From Brugia malayi (Eukaryota; Nematoda; Chromadorea; Rhabditida; Onchocercidae), in the NCBI RefSeq assembly GCF_000002995.4, contig NW_025062479.1, positions 15,248,721-15,312,720 on the forward strand: a stretch of DNA of 64,000 nucleotides, given 5' to 3'. Under the pieces are notes generated by a model. That model was not told the origin of the DNA and searched no databases. It was given only the letters and a program-made list of their open reading frames with translations. The position numbers and the translations under genes are program-made. Positions 41,701 through 48,421 of this stretch are shown in pieces (position 1 is the stretch's first letter; every line of letters begins with the position of its first letter).

Positions 41701-44016
41701 CAATCACTAAATTACAAGTTTATCGACAAAATTTGTAAAAAAAAAGAAGGAAAATAACTGAAAAAAATATTATGAGAAATATTTAAATGGAAAATATTAT
41801 TGCAAACATTTAAACGATTAAAATTTTAATTCTTCACTTTCATAAATGACTTCAAAAATAGCAAGATAGAGAATATTTTTTTTTGCTATGCATCCATATA
41901 AAATTTAACAATTAGTTATGAATAAATTGAATTAAATAATCTGATAAAGCATATACACAACAGTCAATTTAGAAACGCAATATTATTAAATTAAATATTA
42001 TTAATTAAAGATATTATTTACATATTATTAAAAGCAATATTATTAAAGGAAATGCGATATAATTTGTTAAATTTTATACTTAATGATATAATCATAAAAT
42101 AACAAATTATTGAAATGAAATAATTGATAACAAATATTTCCATTTTAAATGAAATTTTCAAAATAAAATAATTACGTATAGCCAAAAGAATTTATGCTAT
42201 AAATAAAACTTATTCTATTATTTTTTCATTCCTAAAAATGATTGCATTTCTTTCTTCTTTCATTTTTCCTCTATGAAAAAAATTACCCAAGAATTATTTT
42301 GTTCTAGAAAAAAAAAATTATCATTGAATGGTTTTCTTTTTTTCTGTTTTATTACCGAAATACTTTTAAAATTTGATTGATGTTTCAAAGTATATTTTAA
42401 AACTTTTCAAAGAAAATTTATAAACAAAAATCAGCATGTTTATTTATATTTTTCTTTAAAAAAAAAAAAAAAATTAGAAAGAAAAAAGTACATAATTTAT
42501 AAGGCAAAATTTAGCACAATGGTATAATTTAAAATGTATTGTAGTAGCAGAAATTTTCAATTAACTTCACTTAAAAACGAAAGAAACTTGTTTTTTTTCT
42601 CTCTGTCTTCTACAATAATCCAATTAGTTTAAATAATTAACAAGTAATTACAGAAAACTTGCATATCAACTTTTTAAATGTATGACATAACATATTTTTG
42701 CTAAAAAAAAACAAAAAAGTGAAGGTGAGCATCTATTTTCATTTTTAATAGTTTAAAAAAAAAATAAAATATTAGATAATAATATACTTCAAATATTAAT
42801 TTATGGGAATCGTTTTTTCCTTAAATTAAATATTTAAATTTATTACAGAATAACTGGATTGTTGAGCAATTGGAAATTAAATTGCCGTTTAGCGTAATGA
42901 TGACATTTTCATTTTAATATTTTCCCGTTGTGAATATTTGAAAAAAAAAAATGAAAGAAACAACCTATGCTCAAATTCTCATAGTGAATCGATTATGACA
43001 AAAAAAAGGAAAAAAAAGAATTGATAAAAATAAAGTAAAAAAAAGGTAAGAATGAAAATGAAATGGTTGAAAACAAGTTTCAATCATTGCTTATAAATAC
43101 CTTTCATTTTTTTTTCTTCGAAATGTAAAATTACTAGAATTAAAAAAAGCGATTCATTTTGTTGGTTGTATTATCATTTTTATTCCTCTCACTTTTTAAA
43201 TACTACTTATATTTCTAAAGCAGTAGCGGTTTTAATCAATGTATTGCTAGGAATTATAGTGTAAGTTATTGTTTAACAAGTAAGAACAACTAACTAATTA
43301 ACAACTTAAAATAAAGTAGTGCATTGATATTTTATCAATATTGCAATGCTAGTAATAATTACAGTGATAATAATAATAAATAATAATAAATTATTAGTTC
43401 AAGGGGAAGTATATTTGCAATATTTTACAACTAAAGTTTAGAATTAAATAGAACTGCGGCAAAAAATAATGGCAAAAATTTCCTAAAATAATATAAAAGT
43501 GATTTTTATTTTGGTTATTAAAATGATTTAGACTTACTAAACTGTAATTACTACTAATTTAAACTTTCAAATTAATGCAGCTAGGTTTTAATATGGTCTA
43601 ATAAGATAAAGTAGTGTGATAGTCCATATTATTAAATATTGATTGTAAATTTTGGTAGTAAAAATTATTGATAGTAAATTAAAATTAAATTTTGCTCATG
43701 AAATTTCAATAAATTCTTATTTGTATGATATGATAAGAAAGTTTGAACTTATCTAATTTACATTTATTACTACTTAACACTTAATAATGCAACAACTATT
43801 ATGCATTATTTGTCAAATATTTACATTAATTGAAAAATGATTGGCATTTTTATTATTAATTTAATTTGTCTTTGAATCATTAATATTACTTCTTCCGCTG
43901 GGAGCGTATACCGAACGTAACGCTGGAACTGACCGATTATTGCAATTACTTTCTTCGTTTTGTTCTTGTTGTAATGAGCTTGAAATACACAGTACAGTTT
44001 GCATTTTGCATTTCAT
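8343..44016 (-). CDS. EVI5-like TBC-domain Rab GTPase-activating protein (3' end outside window)
   Basis: Twelve exons join in phase on the minus strand, read downward: 44016-43890 (tentative), 34928-34787, 24367-24039, 15709-15445, 14902-14776, 13347-13219, 13032-12865, 12432-12307, 11679-11536, 10213-10124, 9720-9623, 8403-8343. They give 602 codons, still open at the left. Residues 331 to about 580 form a TBC domain starting ELVRRGIPQHFRTIAWQLL. The arginine finger is in ILRDIPRTYPE (IxxDxxR, R381) and the glutamine finger in GYCQG (Q417). The segments YRLRELFKPAM and MYASSWFLALF follow the EVI5/EVI5L subfamily rather than RABGAP1. Next comes the start of the coiled coil (KKMKKLEKDYLTKRTKEQEE). 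Ahead of the TBC lie a glutamine-rich segment and a Ser-rich linker. EVI5 proteins act as Rab GAPs in endosomal recycling and at centrosomes (family knowledge). The start is uncertain: ATG at 44016 or 44004 if the 5' exon is used, otherwise ATG at 34926. The rest of the coiled coil is not visible in 1-8342. Confidence 0.9.
9017..9044. repeat. Poly(A) tract, A28
   Basis: This is an uninterrupted run of 28 A. Similar runs occur at 1185-1209, 33162-33190 (T), 38699-38725 and 50877-50899 (T); the last lies inside an IWS1 intron. Confidence 0.9.
11283..11440. repeat. Degenerate tandem repeat carrying TGCTAGGCT cores
   Basis: The words tgctaggctcag, tgctaggctga, tgctcggtgcga and ttgctaggctta recur at roughly 25-30 bp spacing, in sequence much richer in G+C than the surrounding intron. 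There are five or six diverged units. It lies in the intron between exons 11536 and 10213 of the EVI5-like gene. Confidence 0.6.
12307..13347 (-). other. TBC catalytic core exons of the EVI5-like gene
   Basis: Three phase-0 exons (13347-13219, 13032-12865, 12432-12307; 43, 56 and 42 codons) carry the GAP catalytic motifs. The second holds the dual fingers: the Arg of IPRTYPE and the Gln of YCQG. The third starts MPEEEAFAVF, a hallmark of the EVI5/RABGAP1 group. All catalytic residues expected of an active TBC GAP are present, so the protein is predicted to be enzymatically active. Exon ends use the donors gtaaaagt, gtataatt and gtcagttc. Confidence 0.95.
12545..12735. other. G+C-richer intronic island with a strong minus-strand acceptor
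   Basis: This patch between TBC exons stands out in base composition. On the minus strand it begins with a strong acceptor (gatcgggtttcag ending at about 12709), followed by ATAATGGCGAGG, but every frame stops within 40 bases. It may be a relic, a regulatory block or a non-coding exon. Confidence 0.35.
13356..13613. repeat. Three diverged 82-91 bp tandem repeats
   Basis: Units start at about 13356, 13447 and 13532, each opening with AYTACTTTAYT. Each then carries ATATCYATTGCTT-like, CATATCAYACA and TCTAYYCTACYAAATCA blocks in the same order. The array lies immediately upstream, in gene sense, of the acceptor of EVI5-like exon 13347-13219. The long plus-strand frame across its start is incidental. 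Confidence 0.75.
15710..24038 (-). other. 8.3-kb intron of the EVI5-like gene
   Basis: The intron is extremely A+T rich. It contains (TC)n(TA)n at 19691-19732, a CATA array near 21722-21757, a C/T-rich run at 22903-22966 and (AT)27 at 23774-23827. Exon-like patches lie at 20259-20299 and 21610-21660. No exon is called with confidence. Confidence 0.6.
23774..23827. repeat. (AT)27 dinucleotide microsatellite
   Basis: A perfect 54-bp AT array lies just 3' (plus sense) of an A+T-rich spacer in an EVI5-like intron. It is self-complementary and likely length-variable. Confidence 0.95.
24039..24367 (-). other. Polyglutamine-encoding exon of the EVI5-like gene
   Basis: This 329-bp exon has a clean acceptor (ataattgcag) and donor (ATG|gtaagtttg), with entry phase 2 and exit phase 1, matching its neighbours at 34787 and 15709. 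It encodes a short start (RSIKHYRGKIISVTG), a helix-like segment, then about 50 residues of Gln-rich sequence interrupted by Leu, Arg, Glu and Lys, ending MVAALLMQHQQSHN. The heptad-like spacing of Leu within Gln suggests a glutamine-rich coiled coil. CAA and CAG are mixed, so the tract is not a pure trinucleotide array. The plus strand across it is open too (Val-rich) and is only the complement. Confidence 0.88.
26802..26834 (-). other. Candidate alternative first exon of the EVI5-like gene
   Basis: On the minus strand, gcgatattag precedes a 33-bp segment that ends GAG|gtaagcttgg, a strong donor. ATG at 26815 gives MIDL plus AG, exit phase 2, exactly what the polyglutamine exon needs (AG+G = Arg). 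A GC-box-like GCGGGGGAGGCG lies just upstream. An alternative phase-0 reading is VCLKQQNDRSE. Confidence 0.4.
29627..29711 (-). other. Candidate alternative or orphan exon
   Basis: The 85-bp minus-strand segment lies between tcttttaag and CGAG|gtaaattt. It is open in only one frame, encodes VIRAKYLSTKLFYHCQMF and then RIEISRQGIR, and is richer in G+C than its surroundings. Its exit phase 1 fits the exon at 15709 (G+AA = Glu), which would skip the polyglutamine exon. It cannot join the polyglutamine exon in frame. It could instead belong to an unseen nested gene. Confidence 0.4.
29779..29926. repeat. TGATAA/GATAAT-rich patch
   Basis: There are at least eight GATAA-type words within 150 bp, mixed with GATGA and GACAA variants. 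It is similar in style to the patch at 3691-3800 and to 63290-63352. Confidence 0.5.
34929..43889 (-). other. 9-kb presumed intron of the EVI5-like gene
   Basis: I see only A+T-rich sequence, homopolymers (T runs near 40827 and 41224; A27 at 38699-38725) and chance frames dominated by Lys, Phe, Asn and Ile. No exon with matching splice sites and coding composition is visible. Confidence 0.55.
43890..44016 (-). other. Probable 5'-most coding exon of the EVI5-like gene
   Basis: This minus-strand segment is clearly richer in G+C than its flanks. It is open from ATG at 44016 (second ATG at 44004) and encodes a peptide including SLQQEQNEESNCNNR and SVPALRSVYAPSGR. A donor (GGAAGAA|gtaatatt) leaves one base, A. 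The exon at 34928-34787 begins AA-ATG and so needs exactly one base, so the join reads ...SGR-K-MVTTMAEL.... Read through instead, the frame stops at 43861 after 51 residues. An acceptor-like tttcaag ends at about 43980, so it could also be an internal exon with coding starting further upstream. An independent mini-gene or the last exon of another minus-strand gene are the alternatives. The intron it implies, about 9 kb, matches this gene's other 5' introns. Confidence 0.55.
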
Positions 44017-44482
44017 TTCATTTAATCATATTTTTTCACTTTTCTTTCTTGTCTCTTTTCTTTGCATTTAAAATTTGAAATTCTTTTTTTAGAAAAAACA
44101 AATTACAGAAGAATTATTGCAAATCATTTGGTAGTTTTATTACTTTTAAAAGTATGAATTTCTTCGAAGTAGTAAAAGAAAAGAAAAAGTTAAAATGATT
44201 TAAATGAATTTATTTGATTGTAATTAAATAGCATTTTCAGCATTTTTCCTTTTCCTTTCTATTTTTTCAACTTTTTTTGTTTAATATAAAATGATTGAAA
44301 TATGAAATAGAACAGTTTATTTGAAGTATCAAGTATCTGTGTGTATGTTTCTCAGTAATTAATATATTTTAATTAGTTGCTTTTAACGGAATGGAATTAA
44401 AAATTTGTAAGGTTATTTTTCGTTACAATGAATACATGAATGTCACAGAAATATTTAATTTATTAATTTAAATAATTTCAGG
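44017..44482. promoter_or_regulatory. Head-to-head intergenic region between the EVI5-like 5' exon and the ground-like gene
   Basis: About 466 bp separates the minus-strand 5' exon from the plus-strand ground-like start codon. It is A+T rich, with short T-runs but no clear TATA or initiator element. If both models are right, it must hold both promoters or be a shared bidirectional one. Its last bases form the trans-splice-like acceptor of the ground-like gene. Confidence 0.4.
44471..44482 (+). promoter_or_regulatory. Probable spliced-leader acceptor of the ground-like gene
   Basis: AATAATTTCAG|G lies directly before ATG at 44483 (a second ATG is at 44486). No upstream coding exon is visible, so this acceptor most likely receives a spliced leader, leaving a one-base 5' UTR of gene origin. 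Cis-splicing to an unseen 5' UTR exon is the alternative. Confidence 0.55.
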
Positions 44483-46809
44483 ATGATGGCATACTTCCGG
44501 TTGTTAGCTATTATTTTGTCACATAGCATTGTGAATATTACATTTGCTGGTTGTGGTCATCATGGACGGTCACACCAGCCATATCCTCGACCACTATACC
44601 AGCCATATCCTCGACCACAGCCACCGCAGCGACCGTGTCCACCACCACCACCTTCACCTCCTTGTCCACCACAACCTTGTCCTTCTCTGCCACCACCGAC
44701 TCCTTGCCCACCACAGCCATGTCCACCACCACCACCTCCGGTTCCATGTCCAAAGCCGCCTCCATGTCCACCCCCACCACCGCCAATACCTTGCCCACCT
44801 CCATTACCGCCAAAACCTTGTCCACCACCACCAGCTCCACCGCCTTGTCCGCCACAATCTTGTCCTCCCCCGCCACTTCCACCTCCATGCCCAAAACCCC
44901 CACCACCAATACCTTGCCCACCTCCACCACCACCAAAACCTTGTCCACCTCCACCATCTCCACCGCCATGTCCACCACCACCACCACCTCAGCCATGTCC
45001 ACCTCCACCACTCCCACCTCCTTGTCCACCAACATATTGTACACCACCCCCACCTTCACAACCTCCGGTAACTTATTCACCGCCACCAAAACCTTATCCG
45101 TATGTGCCAGAATGCCCATCTCTCCCTCCCCCATCACCATCTGATTGCGTAAGTACATTAGCATATCCTTTTACTAAATTAAATTTGCTATGGAATTTAA
45201 ACTTTAATGTAAGATGATCCAATTAAAGATCATTAATCAATCAATTCGAATTCGGGTTTCATCTCGGCACCATTTCGAAATCTCATCTCTTCAAGCTTTA
45301 GAGTTATCAACAATGAGTCACGATGATATTGTATTTTAAAAGCAATTTCCTTTCTAATTTGATCATTACATTTTTTAAGGTTCTCAGATCACCTAAACAT
45401 TCCTAATACCAAATCTAAGAAATAAAAATTCCAAAATTTATTACACGCACTAGTTTCATTTTTTCTATTGATATATGTTTCTATGGAATGACTTTTTGGA
45501 AGTTTGCTGTAATTCTTAGATTTGATACTAGGAACGAATGGGCGATCAGTAGTTCATAGATATTTTAACTCTTCTCATAGTATTCAGTTGAACTATTGAG
45601 TAGATCTTGTAAAGCATTTATGTATTGAAACAGCAGAATTTGTACTAATAAATAGAAGCTATAATCTCCATGGCCTAGTAGATACACGATAGCTGAGGCC
45701 TTCAAAGCTTATTATTTGGTTCTTATGCACAAAACGAATCGGTGATAATGCATTTAATAAGTTAATAGTAATAATTAAACGTATTGTAACAATTAAACGA
45801 ATAATCTAAGTAATGTTAATATTAGTAAAAATAGTGTATTTAGAACAGCGACTTTTAAACCGGAAAAATGTTTTATTTAGCGGATAGAAACTTCGCCAAA
45901 TCATTACATAATCCAACCAATGAACCTATTCTCCACCCTTATTCATCTTAATTTTCATATTAATATTCACCAGATTTACCTGATGTATGGCAATATAATC
46001 ACATTTACTATCACCAAATTACTTATCCCATTTTTGCAAATTGTAAATTATATTTGCTAAAATTATCATTATTATTAAAACTATGATTTTTATCAGCTAC
46101 TATTATTATCAATATTAATGATTTTTATTGAAGAAAACTGATTCGGAAGTGTGCACAAAATGCAATCAACAATCAAAACCTTCAAAATCACCAAATAGAA
46201 GCATGGCTGGAACATATTTTAGAACTAATAAAAGGCTTTCCCGAAAATCAGAACGATTAAATAGAAGGAATAAACGCGAAGAAACGAAAATTGTTATGAG
46301 TGACACTTGCAACAGTCATGATCTGATGGAAATTATGGATCAGGTACTATTTCAGTTATGGATAAATCAAATTTAAATTTTATATTAGGACAGATATGAC
46401 ATGTAGGCTATAAAATTCTCCTAGTAATATCATCAATTTAGTAATCAATACTTTATTTCTTTTCTTTGTTTCCCTTCTTTTAAAATCCAGTCACTTTCAT
46501 GTGATGTTCCTGCAATGGTTCCTTAGAAAGCTGACTAATAGTAGCGAAAATAAAATAATGTTCTGGAAAGCAAAAGTATATGTCAAATATTCTAATATTT
46601 TGCTGTTTTTTTTTCTCGATTTTTTTCAGAATTTATCAACTAACTTGGCAATCTCGAAACACTTAATTCAGAAATATGCCGAACTGAAATTAAAACGTGA
46701 CTTCAACGTGATTTGCTCCAATAACTCATTTACGTTTATTACACATGCTACCCTATACTGCCAAACAGTTAAATTTAATGTTTCATGCTATGCTTTTACT
46801 GCTGATTAA
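44483..46809 (+). CDS. Secreted Pro/Cys-rich protein with C-terminal ground-like domain
   Basis: Exons 44483-45148, 46134-46343 and 46630-46809 join in phase 0 and encode 351 residues. Residues 1-22 are a signal peptide (MMAYFRLLAIILSHSIVNIT...). Residues about 35-222 are proline-rich with repeating CPPPP, PCPPPPP and PKPCPP units and regularly spaced cysteines. Exon 2 adds a CTKC motif and a strongly basic segment with RNKR at 267-270. Residues about 281-349 form a ground-like domain: CNSHDLMEIM, a helix (AISKHLIQKYAELKL), FNVIC, an F(T)FIT strand, YCQ and SCYAF. Ground-like proteins are nematode-specific secreted relatives of hedgehog-related proteins, linked to cuticle and apical extracellular matrix (family knowledge). 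The Pro/Cys half suggests a cross-linkable matrix component (inference). The first intron (985 bp) could hide an extra phase-0 exon, but none is visible. Confidence 0.9.
45149..46133 (+). other. First intron of the ground-like gene, with a 35-bp imperfect inverted repeat
   Basis: The donor is TGC|gtaagtac and the acceptor is attgaag. The intron holds an inverted repeat (45387-45421 and 45513-45547; about 28 of 35 positions pair) spanning about 160 bp and bounded by GATC on both sides. It also holds a G+C-richer patch around 45230-45330. I see no open frame with splice sites here. Confidence 0.6.
45387..45547. repeat. Imperfect 35-bp inverted repeat, possible foldback element
   Basis: Arms 45387-45421 and 45513-45547 pair at about 28 of 35 positions, with a near-perfect inner 20 bp (CCTAATACCAAATCTAAGAA against TTCTTAGATTTGATACTAGG). 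Both outer ends are GATC and the loop is about 91 bp. The structure resembles an old MITE-like foldback, but no target duplication is clear. Confidence 0.55.
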
Positions 46810-46876
46810 ATTCAATTTATCAGTTTGTATTAAAAGCTTTATCAAGCGATAAATGATATGCAGTAATAATGAATAT

Positions 46877-46882
46877 AATAAA
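46877..46882 (+). terminator. Candidate polyadenylation signal of the ground-like gene
   Basis: AATAAA lies about 70 bp after the TAA at 46807-46809, within an A+T-rich stretch. It is the first canonical signal downstream of the stop. Confidence 0.4.
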
Positions 46883-48409
46883 TGATATATAATGATAATT
46901 TATCTATTGTCGTCAACCTCTTTCTGATAACAACAAAGACTGAGGTTATTTGTACCTCTTTGGTTCTTTTCTTCTGGGTGTCTTCCGCATAATTAAATTA
47001 TTCGGATAAAATGGTTAATACAACAGCAAATGCAAGAAGACAATTTTAACGACAACATCTCAACAACCGATTTGACCCAAAGGATTTTGTAAAATGAATT
47101 TGATGAGTAGGATCAAGCGCTTTGCGCTTTAACAAGTGAGAGGGTACGGTCCAGCTATAAGATCACATTCACAAGAAATATAGTACTCAGGACACGCATA
47201 GGATTTCTGTTTCTTTCTTTTGCACTCGTGATATCCCATTATATTACAACAATGACACACATTTCATTAATGCAAAATTATTAGTAAAATATTTTTTCCT
47301 TTTCCTCTTTTTCTGCTCACATTTCTTTTTTCCTATACATATCAAACATTTCGAAAATTAGCACATTTCGCTTTTATTGCTTTATTAAAATTTGAGCTAT
47401 TTCTTTTTTATGCATTAAAAAGTTTTGCATGAATATTTGAAAAATTAGTTGAACATATTTCATATTTAATATGCCTAACAATAAATTTTGCCATTATGCA
47501 TGATAGAAGATTGTTAATCAGTTTAGTAATATTTGTTGCTTAAAAAAAAAATAAAAACAATAATTTCTGAGTAAGTCATATTTGGAAAACAAAAATTGGT
47601 AATATTATTTCACCTTGTATTAATGGAATGAGATTATCAATGATTTAAATACTGTTGGTTATCTGGGAGCAAAATTTTATTACAATTCTATTACTATCAA
47701 TTTACTCGAAATTTCGAAAAGTATTTCTTATTCCATTTCTTCAGTACTAACAAATTGTAGTTCATGTGATAAAACTGTAATGATAAAATTGCGAAGATTA
47801 TAGTGATAAGATTACAAGTGGCAAATTATATGATAATGTCACGATGATAACATCAATGTTCATCTAAAATAAATTCCAGAATTTCAAATACAATATTTTG
47901 ATTATGTTGCTGCGTAATTTAATTCTAATTTTTAAATTTAATTGGAAACTTTTTCTCTAATGTAAATTAGAAGAATTGTTTGATACCGTAAATATAAACT
48001 CAATTCGAGATCATGGAATTTCATATCGATACCGATATTAATGTCGGTGGAAAAGCCATTAAATGTTCTGCTTGTAAATGCTGTTGGATAGTCCTAACGT
48101 TTTTCCGGGAATTCTCGGATTTTTACGTTTAGAGTTTACTACTTTTTAAAGTAATTAGTTATACAAACAAATATTCTGAATTAATTGGGCATTATTTAGC
48201 ATAAAATATTTACCAGGTTTTCAATTAATGATTAATGCTTAGTGAGGATTAATGTTTGTCAAGTATTTCACGTATTCTGCATACCGCATAATTGCGGAAA
48301 AGTAATCGCGATTTCAGCTTGTATGTGAATAGGAGTGTTTGTTTTAAGTTAGTAGTAGATATGTTTTCCTCATATCATGTTTTACCATATCATAAATATC
48401 ATGTTTTTA

Positions 48410-48421
48410 AATATTCTGCAG
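48410..48421 (+). promoter_or_regulatory. Probable spliced-leader acceptor abutting the IWS1 start codon
   Basis: ATATTCTGCAG is followed at once by ATG at 48422. No upstream coding exon fits, so the site is best read as a trans-splice acceptor that leaves no gene-derived 5' UTR. A cis-spliced non-coding exon is the alternative. Confidence 0.5.

Larger units (their letters stand above)
46810..48421. other. Intergenic region between the ground-like and IWS1 genes
   Basis: This 1.6-kb stretch holds the ground-like 3' UTR, A+T-rich spacer and the IWS1 upstream region. A more G+C-rich patch at 47090-47240 has no consistent frame. A 39-codon ATG frame at 48013-48132 encodes a Cys-cluster peptide (KCSACKCCW) but has no other support. 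Confidence 0.5.

Noticed and set aside
44538..45164. Long frames on the minus strand (208 aa) and in the other plus frames (175 and 197 aa) across the proline-rich exon
   Set aside because: They are by-products of CC-rich triplet repetition; only the plus frame from 44483 has a signal peptide, a donor at 45148 and in-phase downstream exons with a ground-like domain.
45230..45720. Possible bacterial (Wolbachia-like) transfer in the G+C-richer intronic patch
   Set aside because: No recognisable bacterial gene or open frame; composition alone is not evidence.
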